DNA of 64,000 nucleotides from HK1 sp965221725 (lineage in GTDB: Bacteria > Pseudomonadota > Gammaproteobacteria > HK1), in the NCBI GenBank assembly GCA_965221725.1, contig OZ244909.1, positions 558,001-622,000 of the forward strand. The letters run 5' to 3'. Shown one piece after another: positions 43,714 through 53,476 of this stretch (its first letter is position 1; every line of letters starts with the position of its first letter). Position numbers and translations under genes: made by a program. A model generated the notes under the pieces. That model made no database searches and had not been told where the DNA came from. It saw only the letters and a list, made by a program, of their open reading frames with translations.

Positions 43714-45021
43714 TCACCTGGATTGCAGGGTACCGGATCGCAGATTCCGCGGGGGCGGGTGGGACCCGGGACCCGGATTCGTGGCCGGGGTGAATGGGGC
43801 CGTCAGTTTCGCCGCGATCCGGTCAACGCCTTCCTCGAACGAGAACCTCGTCTCCATCACCGTCCGGCCCGCCTCGGCCAGTCGTGCGCGCCGCTCCGGC
43901 TCGGCAATGGTGCGTTCGAGCGCGGCGGCCAGCGCGCCGGGGTCGCGGGGCGCGACGAGCAGCCCGTTGACCTCGGGCTCGATCAGCTCCGGCGTCCCCG
44001 ACACCCGGGTTGTCACGCACGCGGCGCCGAGGAGTTGCGCCTCCATCAGCACGTTCGGCAGTCCGTCGCGGTCACCGTCGGCGGTGATGCGCGAAGCGAG
44101 CACGAACAGATCCGCGTCCGCGAAATGCCCGATCACCCGATCGTGCGGAAGGCTTCCGTGCCATCGCACCCGGTCACCGAGGCCGAGCGCGGCGGCCTGA
44201 CCACGCAGCCGCGTCTCGAGCGCCCCGCCGCCCACGACGTCCAGCGTCCAGCAAAGCGCCGGAGGCAACATCGCCAGGGCCGAGAGCAGGTCGTCGAACC
44301 CCTTCTTCTCCACCAGCCGGCCGATCGAGAGGAGCCGCACCGGGTCGGCGGGATCGGAGCCGTCGCGGGGCGGCCGCTCCGCCACGCGGGCGGGGAACCG
44401 CGTGCGATCCAGGCCGTGGTAGACCAGCTCCACCACTTCGGGCGAGGGCGACGGCGCGAGCGCCGCGAGATGCTCCAGGTTGGCCCGCGTGCACGTCACC
44501 CCGAACCGGGCGTCCGCGAGCTTCTCGCGCTTCTCCCACTCCGGCGTCGTCCACACGTCCTTGGCGTGAGCGGAGAAGCTCCACCCGACGCCGAGCATCG
44601 CGCTCGCGTAGCGGGCAACGGATGCGGGGGTGTGCAGGAAGTGCGCATGGATCGACGCGACCCCGCCGAATTCCGTCGCCAGCACCAGGGCCTGGCCGAA
44701 ACGCCGCCCGCGGTTGCGGGTGCGATCACGCGCAAGGTCCGCCAGCCACGCCGCGCGCGCACGCGGGTACCCGGGGAGCCTGCGCGCCGCCCGCCACGCG
44801 CGGAGCACCCGGCCCGGAGCCTCGTGCAGGTACTCCGGGAGGTAGTGCACGGGGGAGCGGATCTCGGCGTGGATGGGATGCGTGAACCGATCCGTCGGAC
44901 GCCGCAGCGAGACGATGAGGAGATCGAGCCCCCGCCGCTCCAGGGCGAGGATCTCCTGCGCGATGAACGTCTCCGACAGGCGCGGCCAGCCCTTGACGAC
45001 GACCGCGATGGGGTGGCGCAT
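43714..45021 (-). CDS. Glycosyltransferase family 4 (WcaL-like)
   Basis: A 435-residue transferase: VVVKGWPRLSETFIAQEILA at the N-terminus, IHAHFLHTPASVARYASAML, FSAHAKDVWTTP, RLLSIGRLVEKKGFDDLLSA and the E-x7-E region GLPNVLMEAQLLGAACVTTR. This resembles transferases of exopolysaccharide clusters (WcaL/AmsK type). ATG 45021 lies 20 bases after the stop of the upstream transferase, so the two are likely co-transcribed. The C-terminal ~25 residues are Pro/Arg-rich and unrelated to the fold. Confidence 0.89.
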   Translation of the reverse strand: MRHPIAVVVKGWPRLSETFIAQEILALERRGLDLLIVSLRRPTDRFTHPIHAEIRSPVHYLPEYLHEAPGRVLRAWRAARRLPGYPRARAAWLADLARDRTRNRGRRFGQALVLATEFGGVASIHAHFLHTPASVARYASAMLGVGWSFSAHAKDVWTTPEWEKREKLADARFGVTCTRANLEHLAALAPSPSPEVVELVYHGLDRTRFPARVAERPPRDGSDPADPVRLLSIGRLVEKKGFDDLLSALAMLPPALCWTLDVVGGGALETRLRGQAAALGLGDRVRWHGSLPHDRVIGHFADADLFVLASRITADGDRDGLPNVLMEAQLLGAACVTTRVSGTPELIEPEVNGLLVAPRDPGALAAALERTIAEPERRARLAEAGRTVMETRFSFEEGVDRIAAKLTAPFTPATNPGPGSHPPPRNLRSGTLQSR

Positions 45022-45041
45022 GGGGCGACGCAGGGGTGGAT

Positions 45042-46319
45042 TCAGCTCGGGGCGCCGCCCGCCGCGCGCAGGGCGCGGGGGCGCTCACTGCGCGGATCGA
45101 GCCAGCGCTCGACGAGCCGGTGGATGTTGTCGAGACCCTCCAGCAAGCCCGGCACCACGACGTCGGACGGGCGCGGTTGGGACCCGATTCCGCGCAGCGC
45201 CTCGGCCATGGCCCCGGGGTCGCGCCCGGGCTCGTCGCTCAGCATCCGCACCAGCCCGAGCTGCCCCGCCCGCGACGCCCGGATGGTCTGCTCCAGCCGC
45301 GGGCGACGCCTCGGCACGATGACCGCCGGCTTGTCGAAGGTGAGGATCTCGCAAAACGTGTTGTACCCCCCCATCGCGACGACGCCGGCCGCGCGAGCCA
45401 TGAGGTTCTCGAACCGCGCGTCGAAGGTGATGGCCTCCACCCGGTCGAGCCGCGCGATGCGCATGCGGAACTGCTCCCGCCGGCGGGGACGCATGAAGGG
45501 CCCGAAGACGATCAGGGCCGGATGCGGCAGCGACGGATCCGATTCGTAGGCGCGCACGACCCAGTCGATGAGATCCTCGCCGTCCCCTCCCCCACCGGGG
45601 GTCACGAGGATGAACGGCTCCGGCGTGGCGGTCGCGACGGGGATCCCGGACCCATCGCCGGACCGCGCGCTCTCGAGGTAACCGGTATAGGTCATCTTCT
45701 GCCGGATCGCGTCCGAGAGACCGAGGCCCCGAAGCGGGTCGCACACCTGCGGCAGGCCGTAGACGAGGATGTCGTCGTAGAGGGTTTCGAGCGCCGACAC
45801 GGCGTTCTTCCGCTCCCACTCCTCCGAGAGCAGGGCCGGATCGTCCATCACGTCGCGCAACCCCAGCACGAGCCGGGTCCCGCTCCCCCCGAGTGCCTCG
45901 AGCGTGCCCTGGATCTCCCCGCGCAAGCCCAGTGGCTCCTTGTCGACGATGAAGATGTCCGGCGCGAACACCTCGGCCGTGTGCCGGATGATGGAGGCGC
46001 GCATCCGCAGCACCTCCGCGATGTTCATGTGCAGGCTGAGCGAGGAATACTCGCCGTTGCGGAGCTTGATCACGCCGGGGACGCGGACGAAGTCGACCCG
46101 GGTGCGAAAGTCGAAGCTGCCGATGATCGGCGAGCCCGACAGGATGAGCACCGACAGCGCCTTGCGGCGCGCGACGAGCGACTGCGCGATGGTCCGGCAC
46201 CGGCGCAGGTGCCCGAGCCCGAAGGAGTCGTGGCTGTAAATCAGCACTCGGTCGAATCTGGGGGACGCGATCACGCCTGCACCGATCGGTTCGTCAAGGC
46301 GGGCGAGCCTAGCCCGCAT
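45042..46319 (-). CDS. Glycosyltransferase, GT-B fold (MurG-like)
   Basis: LIYSHDSFGLGHLRRCRTIA near the start, IFIVDKEPLGLRGEIQGTLE, FILVTPGGGGDGEDLIDWVV and donor region VAMGGYNTFCEILTFDKPAV. The first gene of the minus-strand glycan cluster. The start is uncertain: ATG 46319 lies inside a CCCGCATTTCTC string shared with the dispersed repeats, so the repeat may have supplied it; GTG 46274 is an alternative 15 codons later. The frame stays open to 48296 but that is only the antisense-like continuation across the pntB region. Confidence 0.86.
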   Translation of the reverse strand: MRARLARLDEPIGAGVIASPRFDRVLIYSHDSFGLGHLRRCRTIAQSLVARRKALSVLILSGSPIIGSFDFRTRVDFVRVPGVIKLRNGEYSSLSLHMNIAEVLRMRASIIRHTAEVFAPDIFIVDKEPLGLRGEIQGTLEALGGSGTRLVLGLRDVMDDPALLSEEWERKNAVSALETLYDDILVYGLPQVCDPLRGLGLSDAIRQKMTYTGYLESARSGDGSGIPVATATPEPFILVTPGGGGDGEDLIDWVVRAYESDPSLPHPALIVFGPFMRPRRREQFRMRIARLDRVEAITFDARFENLMARAAGVVAMGGYNTFCEILTFDKPAVIVPRRRPRLEQTIRASRAGQLGLVRMLSDEPGRDPGAMAEALRGIGSQPRPSDVVVPGLLEGLDNIHRLVERWLDPRSERPRALRAAGGAPS

Positions 46320-46480
46320 TTCTCGCCAGTTCCAGGCCAGGATCGGGGTTCGGTCTCGGGCCGATGGCCTCGGTTCGAGGGTCGGTGAAAAACGCGGCCG
46401 AATGCCCGTCCCCTTCCCATACACCTCGATGCGCATTTCTCGCCAGGTCACGGCGGCGGACGCATCTCCAGCGCTCGACC
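46311..46480. repeat. Dispersed repeat cluster upstream of the glycan genes
   Basis: Contains a solo end of the inverted-repeat element (AGCCCGCATTTCTCGCCAG, 46311-46329) and the second copy of the repeat described at 1310-1400 (46377-46470). No gene is recognised between 46320 and 46657. Confidence 0.6.
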
Positions 46481-46657
46481 GGGCGGGCCTGGCGGCGGCG
46501 CCAGCGGTGGAGACGCAATTCGAGGTGAGGCACGATGACCAGACAGTACAAGAGTGAAGCTTTGGCGGCGGCGCACGAGATAGCGCATCACCGAAATCGC
46601 CGACGCTGGCGGCGGAGAGCGATCTCGCCGCTCGGGCCACCGCGGGGTACGCCCCCG

Positions 46658-48055
46658 TTACATCGCCTTGACGATCTCCTCCACCATCTTCTTCGCGTCC
46701 GCGAACAGCATCATGGTGTTGTCGCGGAAGAAGAGTTCGTTCTCGATGCCGGCGTAGCCCGATCCCATGCCGCGCTTGGAGAACAGCACCGTCTTCGCGC
46801 GCTCGACGTCGAGCACCGGCATGCCGTAGATGGGGCTTTGCGGGTTGGTCTTGGCGGCGGGGTTGGTGACGTCGTTGGCGCCGATGACGAAGGCGACGTC
46901 GGCCTGCGGGAACTGGCTGTTGATGTCGTCGAGCTCGAAGACTTCGTCGTAGGGGACGTTGGCCTCGGCGAGCAGCACGTTCATGTGGCCGGGCATCCGT
47001 CCCGCCACGGGATGGATGGCGTAGCTCACCTTCACGCCTTCGGCCTTGAGGGTGTCGGCCATCTCGCGCAGCGCGTGCTGGGCCTGCGCCACCGCCATGC
47101 CGTAGCCGGGCACGATGATGACCGAGCCCGCGTTCTTCATGATGAAGGCGGCGTCCTCGGCGCTGCCCTGCTTGACCGGGCGCTGCTCCATCTCCCCGCC
47201 CGCGCTCAGGTCCGTCTCGCCGCCGAAGCCACCCAGGATCACGCTGAAGAACGAACGGTTCATCCCCTTGCACATGATGTAGGAGAGGATCGCGCCCGAG
47301 GAGCCCACCAGCGCCCCGGTGATGATGAGCGCGGTGTTCTCCAGGGTGAAGCCGATGCCCGCGGCCGCCCACCCGGAGTAGGAATTCAGCATGGAGACCA
47401 CCACCGGCATGTCCGCGCCGCCGATGGGGATGATGAGCAGCACCCCGAGGGCGAAGGCGAGCAGGGTGAGGAGCCAGAACGCGGTATGCGACTCGGTGCG
47501 GCAGAACCACACCGTCAGCACCACGATCAGCACCCCGAGGGCGGCGTTGAGCAGGTGCTGGCCGGGAAACACGACGGGACGGCCGGAGACGAGCCCCTGC
47601 AGCTTGGTGAACGCCACCACCGAGCCGGTGAAGGTGATGGCGCCGATGGCCGAGCCGATGGACATCTCGACGAGGCTCGCGACGCGGATGTTGCCCACGG
47701 TGCCGATGCCGTAGGCGTCCGGGGTATTCAGCGCCGCCGCCGCCACCAGGACCGCGGCCATCCCGACCAGACTGTGGAAGGCGGCGACGAGCTGCGGCAT
47801 CGCGGTCATGGGGATGCGGCGCGCGATGATCGCCCCGGCGGCGCCCCCGATGCCGACGGCGAGCACGATCAGCCCCCAGGTCAGCCCTTCGGCGATGTCG
47901 GCGAGCACCAGCGTGGTGACGACCGCAATCGCCATTCCCGTCATGCCGAGGAGATTGCCCCGGCGGGAGGTCTCGGGCGACGAAAGTCCACGCAGGGCGA
48001 GGATGAAGAGCGCCCCGGAGACGAGATAGGCGAGCGCGGCGATATCGGCGGACAT
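46658..48055 (-). CDS. pntB: NAD(P) transhydrogenase subunit beta
   Basis: Proton-translocating transhydrogenase: transfers hydride between NAD(H) and NADP(H), driven by the proton gradient, giving NADPH. A 465-residue protein with eight to nine membrane helices in the first ~260 residues (ALAYLVSGALFILALRGLSS onwards) and the NADP-binding domain at the end (VIIVPGYGMAVAQAQHALRE, IHPVAGRMPGHMNVLLAEAN, GANDVTNPAA). It follows the short alpha-2 gene by 6 bases. Confidence 0.97.
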   Translation of the reverse strand: MSADIAALAYLVSGALFILALRGLSSPETSRRGNLLGMTGMAIAVVTTLVLADIAEGLTWGLIVLAVGIGGAAGAIIARRIPMTAMPQLVAAFHSLVGMAAVLVAAAALNTPDAYGIGTVGNIRVASLVEMSIGSAIGAITFTGSVVAFTKLQGLVSGRPVVFPGQHLLNAALGVLIVVLTVWFCRTESHTAFWLLTLLAFALGVLLIIPIGGADMPVVVSMLNSYSGWAAAGIGFTLENTALIITGALVGSSGAILSYIMCKGMNRSFFSVILGGFGGETDLSAGGEMEQRPVKQGSAEDAAFIMKNAGSVIIVPGYGMAVAQAQHALREMADTLKAEGVKVSYAIHPVAGRMPGHMNVLLAEANVPYDEVFELDDINSQFPQADVAFVIGANDVTNPAAKTNPQSPIYGMPVLDVERAKTVLFSKRGMGSGYAGIENELFFRDNTMMLFADAKKMVEEIVKAM

Positions 48056-48061
48056 GACCCC

Positions 48062-48379
48062 CTACTCCGGTTTCTGCTTCTTCTTGTACATGGCGAGCAT
48101 CCGCTGGGTGACCAGGAACCCGCCGAAGATGTTCACCGACGCCAGCGTCAGCGCGACGAAGCCGAGCCCCCTGGACAGACCGATGCCCTCCCCCGTCTCG
48201 ACCGCCACCGCGAGCAGGGCGCCGACCACGATCACCGAGGAGATGGCGTTGGTCACCGACATGAGCGGCGTGTGCAGGGCGGGGGTGACGCTCCACACCA
48301 CGTAGTAGCCCACGAAGATCGCGAGCACGAAGATGGAGACGCGGAAGACGAAGGGGTCGATCTGGGCGGCTTCGGCCAT
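48062..48379 (-). CDS. pntA: NAD(P) transhydrogenase subunit alpha, part 2
   Basis: A 105-residue membrane part of the alpha subunit (often called PntAB), with three helices: VFRVSIFVLAIFVGYYVVWS, ISSVIVVGALLAVAVE and GFVALTLASVNIFGGFLVTQ. HTPLMSVTNAISS is the conserved loop. In enterics this is fused to part 1; the split form is common in other proteobacteria. It lies between part 1 (48-base gap) and pntB. Confidence 0.95.
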   Translation of the reverse strand: MAEAAQIDPFVFRVSIFVLAIFVGYYVVWSVTPALHTPLMSVTNAISSVIVVGALLAVAVETGEGIGLSRGLGFVALTLASVNIFGGFLVTQRMLAMYKKKQKPE

Positions 48380-48427
48380 CGGATGGGTCCTCGCGGAAAT
48401 GTCCTCGATGCCGCGTTCGCGGCTTCC

Positions 48428-49564
48428 TCAGCCCTCGGGCCGGAACGACGGGTGGACCACCTGTCCGTCCCGCGTGAGCCCGGTGCCGGTCACCAGTTCG
48501 TCGCTCCAGTCGAAGGCGACGGCGCCGGTCTCGCGGTCGACGAACGGGGACACGAAGTGGTAGAGGTTGCGCGCGTAGAGCGCCGATGCGTCCACCGGCA
48601 GGCGCCCCGGCACGTTGACGTGGCCGATGATCCGCACCCCGCCGTGGTCAACGACCTCGCCCGCGCGCGATAACGGGCAGTTCCCGCCCTGCTCCACCGC
48701 GAGGTCCACGACGATGCTGCCGGGCTTCATGCTCGCGACCATCGCCTCGGTGACCAGCACCGGGGCCGGCCGGCCGGGAATGAGCGCGGTGGTGATCACG
48801 ATATCCTGCTTCGCGAGATGCTCGGCCACCAGCGCCGCCTGCCGGCGCCGGTAGTCCTCGCTCATCTCCTTCGCGTAGCCGCCCGCGGTCTCGGCCGCCC
48901 CGGTCTCCTCGCTTTCGACCATCACGAAGGATGCCCCGAGGCTCTCCACCTGCTCCTTCACCGCGGGGCGGACATCGGTGGCGCTGACGATGGCACCGAG
49001 GCGCCGCGCGGTCGCGATCGCCTGCAACCCCGCCACCCCGGCCCCGAGCACGAACACCCGGGCCGGCGGCACCGTGCCGGCCGCGGTCATCATCATCGGC
49101 ATCGCCCGCGCGAACATCGCGCTGGCGTCGATCACCGCCTTGTAGCCGGCGAGGTTCGCCTGCGAGGAGAGCACGTCCATCGACTGCGCGCGGCTGATCC
49201 GCGGCACCAGCTCCATCGCGAACGCGTCGATGCGGGCCGCGGCGTAGGCGTCCACCGCCTCGCGGTCACCGTAGGGGGAGAGCATGCCGACCAGCGCGGT
49301 TCCCGGCGATATCGCGGACAGCTCGGCCCCGGTCGGCGCCCGCACCCTGAGCACCAGACCGGCCCCGGCGTGCAATGCCGCGCCGTCATCGACGAGCGCC
49401 GCGCCCGCCGCCTCGTAGTCCGCATCCGCGAACCCTGCCGCCGCGCCCGCGCCGCGCTCGATCGCCACCTCCAGGTTGAGCGCACGAAACTTCTTCGCGG
49501 TCTCCGGGGTCAGCGCGGCCCGGGTCTCATGGGGATGGGATTCCTTCGGTACCGCCAGTTTCAT
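48428..49564 (-). CDS. pntA: NAD(P) transhydrogenase subunit alpha, part 1
   Basis: A 378-residue soluble NAD(H)-binding part (PntAA). Starts MKLAVPKESHPHETRAALTP; the Rossmann motif is VFVLGAGVAGLQAIATARRL near residue 166, and IITTALIPGRPAPVLVTEAM type helices follow. ATG 49564 is the family start and has AAGG upstream; the longer frame has none. First gene of the three-gene transhydrogenase operon. Confidence 0.96.
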   Translation of the reverse strand: MKLAVPKESHPHETRAALTPETAKKFRALNLEVAIERGAGAAAGFADADYEAAGAALVDDGAALHAGAGLVLRVRAPTGAELSAISPGTALVGMLSPYGDREAVDAYAAARIDAFAMELVPRISRAQSMDVLSSQANLAGYKAVIDASAMFARAMPMMMTAAGTVPPARVFVLGAGVAGLQAIATARRLGAIVSATDVRPAVKEQVESLGASFVMVESEETGAAETAGGYAKEMSEDYRRRQAALVAEHLAKQDIVITTALIPGRPAPVLVTEAMVASMKPGSIVVDLAVEQGGNCPLSRAGEVVDHGGVRIIGHVNVPGRLPVDASALYARNLYHFVSPFVDRETGAVAFDWSDELVTGTGLTRDGQVVHPSFRPEG

Positions 49565-49695
49565 GGGCTCGACCTTACGGGAACGGGCTCGACCGATCGA
49601 TGCGCGCATCTGCCCGGTATCGGGGGCATTCTGTCACACTCCGCGCGGCGGGGAGAGCACCCCACCGGAGAAGCGGCCGAACGTCTGCGGTGGGC

Positions 49696-50931
49696 TCAGC
49701 CGGCGGCGTCCCGGAGCGGGTACTTCGTCTCGACGTACTCGTCGACGATGCCGCGGAACTCCTCCGCGATGTGGTCGCCGCGCAACGTCACCGACTTGTG
49801 GCCATCGATGAACACCGGGGCGGCCGGAGCCTCGCCGGTGCCGGGGAGGCTGATTCCGACGTTGGCGTGGCGGCTCTCTCCGGGGCCGTTGACCACGCAG
49901 CCCATCACCGCCACCGACATGTCCTCCACGCCGACGTAGCGTTCCCGCCAGCGCGGCATGTTCTCCCGCAGGTGGCTCTGGATGCTGTTCGCGAGCTCCC
50001 GGAAGAACGAGCTCGTGGTCCGGCCGCATCCGGGGCATGCGGTCACGAGCGGCGTGAACGAGCGCAGGCCCATCGTCTGCAAGAGCTCCTGGGCGACGAT
50101 GACCTCCCGCCTCCGGTCGCCGCCGGGCTCCGGGGTCAGCGAGACCCGGATGGTGTCGCCGATGCCCTGCTGCAGCAGGATGCCCATGCCCGCGGTGGAC
50201 GCCACGATGCCCTTCGACCCCATGCCCGCCTCGGTCAGTCCGAGATGCAGGGCATGGTCGGTGCGCGAGGCGAGATCGGAGTACACCGCGATCAGATCCT
50301 GCACCGCGCTCACCTTGCATGAAAGCACGATGCGATCGCGCGCGAGTCCCATCCGCTCCGCCTCCAGCGCGCTGTCGAGGGCCGAGCGGACCAGCGCCTC
50401 GCGCGTCACCGCGGCGGCGTCGCGCGGGGCCGCACTCGCCGCGTTCTCGTCCATCAGCCGCGCGAGCAGCGCCTGATCGAGGCTGCCCCAGTTCACGCCG
50501 ATGCGCACCGGGCGGTCGTGCTCCATCGCCTTCTCGATCATGGTCGCGAAGCGGGTGTCGCGCTTGGCGCCGAAGCCGACGTTTCCGGGGTTGATCCGGT
50601 ACTTCGCGAGCGCCTCGGCGCACTCGCGCACATCGGCGAGGAGCCGGTGCCCGTTGTAGTGGAAGTCGCCGATGAGGGGCACCCGGCAGCCGCCGGCGTC
50701 GAGCCGCTCGCGAATCGCGGGCACCGCGCGCGCCGCCTCCTCGGTGTTGACAGTAATCCGCACCAGCTCGGACCCCGCGCGGGAGAGCGCCTCGACCTGG
50801 GCGACGGTCGCGGCGACATCCGTGGTGTCAGTGTCGGTCATGGACTGGACGACGATGGGGGCGCCGCCGCCGACCTGAACGGAGCCAATCCGCACGCCGA
50901 CGCTCGCGCGGCGCGATGCTGTTCGAATCAT
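49696..50931 (-). CDS. ispG: 4-hydroxy-3-methylbut-2-en-1-yl diphosphate synthase
   Basis: Penultimate enzyme of the non-mevalonate isoprenoid pathway, a [4Fe-4S] enzyme. A 411-residue protein with PIVVQSMTDTDTTDVAATVA near the start, KYRINPGNVGFGAKRDTRF, and the cluster ligands in TACPGCGRTTS and VMGCVVNGPGE near the C-terminus. ATG 50931 (MIRTASRRASVGVRIGSVQV) is the family start; upstream residues are translated repeat. Confidence 0.97.
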   Translation of the reverse strand: MIRTASRRASVGVRIGSVQVGGGAPIVVQSMTDTDTTDVAATVAQVEALSRAGSELVRITVNTEEAARAVPAIRERLDAGGCRVPLIGDFHYNGHRLLADVRECAEALAKYRINPGNVGFGAKRDTRFATMIEKAMEHDRPVRIGVNWGSLDQALLARLMDENAASAAPRDAAAVTREALVRSALDSALEAERMGLARDRIVLSCKVSAVQDLIAVYSDLASRTDHALHLGLTEAGMGSKGIVASTAGMGILLQQGIGDTIRVSLTPEPGGDRRREVIVAQELLQTMGLRSFTPLVTACPGCGRTTSSFFRELANSIQSHLRENMPRWRERYVGVEDMSVAVMGCVVNGPGESRHANVGISLPGTGEAPAAPVFIDGHKSVTLRGDHIAEEFRGIVDEYVETKYPLRDAAG

Positions 50932-51180
50932 TGCAGGTTCCCGAACGTGGCCCGAAGAGGCATGAAGTCTACTCCGCTCATGGCGGCGATGCGCGCCCTG
51001 GGCCCTGGTCGGTGGGTCTTGGGTCCTGGTCTTCGTCTCCACCCCGGCGACGACATCTGCGGCAACCGGCTCGGGCAGAAATACCGCCGGGCCGGCGAGA
51101 CGAACGCAGCGGACGGATTCGCCGCGACCGCCACCCGCACCGATGGCGGCGGCGTCAGGGCTCGTCGCGGGTTCGGGGCC

Positions 51181-51359
51181 AGCCCGCATTTCTCACCAGG
51201 TTGCGAGCGAGGGCGCGGAGATGGCTGCATTGGCAAGGCGAACGCGAGTCCGGGCGCGCAGGCGTACTTGACAGTACGTCGAGCACCCGGGCCGCGTCCA
51301 ACGCAGCCAATGCAGTCAGATCCGCGCCCGCAGCCGTGACCTGGTGAGAAATGCGGGCT
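51181..51359. repeat. MITE-like inverted-repeat element, copy 1
   Basis: A 179-bp unit with 21-bp perfect terminal inverted repeats beginning AGCCCGCATTTCTCACCAG at both ends, and an inner hairpin GTACTTGACAGTAC. Copies 2 and 4 (58794, 61749) are in the opposite orientation, copy 3 (60993) in the same orientation with diverged ends. It lies between ispG and pncB and its last bases supply the pncB stop codon (TAG, 51360-51358). It carries no gene. Confidence 0.88.
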
Positions 51360-52662
51360 AGACCGCGAGCGCCCTGCGCGCCAGCGCTCCGCCCCCGAAC
51401 ACCGCCTGGTAACGCTCGATGAGCCAGGGCGGGCCGGACGCCTTCTCCAGGTTGTCCGAGAGCTTGACCGTGGGGCGGCCGTTGGCGCGGGTCACCTTGC
51501 ACACCAGCGAGATGGGATCGAGCCCCGGGTTCTTGACCGGTGCGCAGTCCCGCAGATCGTTGGTCAGCAGCGTGCCCCAACCGAAGCCGAGACGCACCCG
51601 GCCGGAGAAGTGGCGCCAGGCCCGCTCGATGTCGCCGATGTCCAGCCCGTCGGAAAAGATGAGCAACTTGTCCCGGGGATCCTCGCCCATGGCCTGCCAC
51701 CAGGCGACGATCTCCTCGCCGCCTTCGATCGGGTCCTTGGAGTCGATGCGAAAGCCGCTCCACCGCGCCACCCACTCGGGCGCACGACGCAGGAACGCGG
51801 TGGTCCCGAACGTGTCCGGCAGCACGATGAGGAGATTGCCCTCGTAGGCGTGCTGCCAGCTCTCCAGCACGCGGTACGGAACCTGCAAGAGCTCCCGGTC
51901 GTCCCCGCACATCGTGGCCCGCACCATCGGCAGCTCGTGGCCGTTGGTCCCGATCGCCTCGATGTCGAGCTCCATCGCGTGCAGGATGTTGCTGGTGCCG
52001 GTGAATTTCTCCCCCAGACCCTCCTTCATCGCCTCCACACACCAGCGGTGCCACAGGAAGCTGTGTCTCCGGCGGGTGCCGAAGTCGGCGATACGAAGGT
52101 CGGGCAGCGCGTTCAGGCGCACCACCTTCTCCCACAGCTTGGCCTTGGCCCGGGCGTAGAGAACATCGAGCTCGAACCGCCCGGTGCCCTTCATGGCGGC
52201 GCGCGAACGCAGCTCGCTGATGATCGACAGGACCGGAATCTCCCACAGCGTGACCGCCGCCCAGGGGCCGCTGAAGTCGATGCGGAACTGCCCGTCCTCC
52301 ACCCGCAGTTCGTACTCCGGGAGCCGGTACTCGCCGAACCATGCGAGGAACTCCGGCGAGAACAGGCGTTCCTTGCCGTAGAAGGTGTTTCCGGCGAGCC
52401 AGATGCGCTCCTTCTTGGTGAGCCCGACGGTGCGCGCATGGTCGAGCTGCGCACGAAGCTCCCCCTCGTCGATGACCTGGGCCAGGCGTACCCGGGACGA
52501 ACGGTTGATGACCGAGAAGGTCACCGGGACCTGTGGATACTCCTGCCAGATCGTCTGCAGCATGAGGAGCTTGTAGACGTCGGTGTCGAGCAGGCTGCGG
52601 ATGATCGGGTCCAGCTTGAACGCGTGGTTGTAGACCCGGGTGGCGATGGCGGTGGTGGTCAT
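51358..52662 (-). CDS. pncB: Nicotinate phosphoribosyltransferase
   Basis: Converts nicotinate and PRPP to nicotinate mononucleotide in NAD salvage. A 434-residue protein with DTDVYKLLMLQTIWQEYPQV near residue 27, the catalytic-His region DFGTRRRHSFLWHRW, GTSNILHAMELDIEAIGTNG, RIDSKDPIEGGEEIVAWWQA, and FSDGLDIGD. ATG 52662 is the family start. The stop codon overlaps the end of the adjacent repeat element, so the C-terminus may have been trimmed or set by the insertion, though the length is normal. Confidence 0.96.
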   Translation of the reverse strand: MTTTAIATRVYNHAFKLDPIIRSLLDTDVYKLLMLQTIWQEYPQVPVTFSVINRSSRVRLAQVIDEGELRAQLDHARTVGLTKKERIWLAGNTFYGKERLFSPEFLAWFGEYRLPEYELRVEDGQFRIDFSGPWAAVTLWEIPVLSIISELRSRAAMKGTGRFELDVLYARAKAKLWEKVVRLNALPDLRIADFGTRRRHSFLWHRWCVEAMKEGLGEKFTGTSNILHAMELDIEAIGTNGHELPMVRATMCGDDRELLQVPYRVLESWQHAYEGNLLIVLPDTFGTTAFLRRAPEWVARWSGFRIDSKDPIEGGEEIVAWWQAMGEDPRDKLLIFSDGLDIGDIERAWRHFSGRVRLGFGWGTLLTNDLRDCAPVKNPGLDPISLVCKVTRANGRPTVKLSDNLEKASGPPWLIERYQAVFGGGALARRALAV

Positions 52663-52792
52663 CGGTGGCTCGGCTCGCCGGTACCCGCCCGCAGACGACC
52701 GGCCCGGGTCGGAACATCGGGGCGCCGGCGATGCGCGGCTTCCCGCCGGCATCGCGCAGCGGGCTCGGCCCGGAACATGAACGCGACCATGA

Positions 52793-53476
52793 TCAGCCCG
52801 ACGCCTTTCGCCACACGAGGATGCGGTTGTTCGACGGCATCGCGACATCCTCTTCGAGCCGCATGGCGGCGCCGGCCGCGAGGCGCTCCAGGTCGCGGCG
52901 GTCGCGCACCCCGAACCCGGGATCGTGCGCCCGGAGCATCTGGTCGAAGGCGGTGTTGCTCGCGCTCGTGTGGCGGCCGTCGCGGGCGAAAGGGCCGTAG
53001 AGCGCGAATCGCGCCCCCGGCGGGAGCAGGTCGCCAACGCCGGCGAACATCGCCTCGACCTTCGGCCAGTGCATGTAATGCACGGTGTTGGCACTGAACA
53101 CGCCGCCCGCGCTCGCGATCGGCCACGGCCGGCATCCAACATCAAGCACGAGGGGGCGCTCCAGATTGGCGAGACCGGCCTCGTCGATGCGGACATTGAT
53201 GCCGGCGTGGTTGGCGGCGAGGTCGCTCGGGCGCCAGGTGAGGTGCGGCAGCCCCGCCGCGAACCACACCGCGTGCTGGCCGGTGCCGCTGCCGATTTCG
53301 AGCACCTCCGTCGTGTCGGCGAACAGGCGGCGCAGCACTTCGAGGATCGGACCCTTGTTCCTCTCGCAGGCGGGAGCGAAATTGCTCCCGCGGGCGGGGG
53401 CGAACGGCCGGTCGGTCGCGCGGACCCGTTCCCGGGTCAGGGGAGCGGCAGCACCGTCGAAATCTTGATTCGCCAT
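52793..53476 (-). CDS. DUF938 methyltransferase-like protein
   Basis: A 227-residue SAM-dependent methyltransferase-like protein of the DUF938 family: FAPACERNKGPILEVLRRLF, LEIGSGTGQHAVWFAAGLPH (SAM site), VFSANTVHYMHWPKVEAMFA, and ALYGPFARDGRHTSASNTAF. Its substrate is unknown. ATG 53476 (MANQDFDG) is chosen. It is divergent from nrdR (235-base gap). Confidence 0.88.
   Translation of the reverse strand: MANQDFDGAAAPLTRERVRATDRPFAPARGSNFAPACERNKGPILEVLRRLFADTTEVLEIGSGTGQHAVWFAAGLPHLTWRPSDLAANHAGINVRIDEAGLANLERPLVLDVGCRPWPIASAGGVFSANTVHYMHWPKVEAMFAGVGDLLPPGARFALYGPFARDGRHTSASNTAFDQMLRAHDPGFGVRDRRDLERLAAGAAMRLEEDVAMPSNNRILVWRKASG

Noticed and set aside
46320..48296. Extension of the glycosyltransferase frame to 1,084 codons
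   Set aside because: The extra part overlaps pntB in another frame and is Arg/Gly-rich; only 45042-46319 has transferase motifs.
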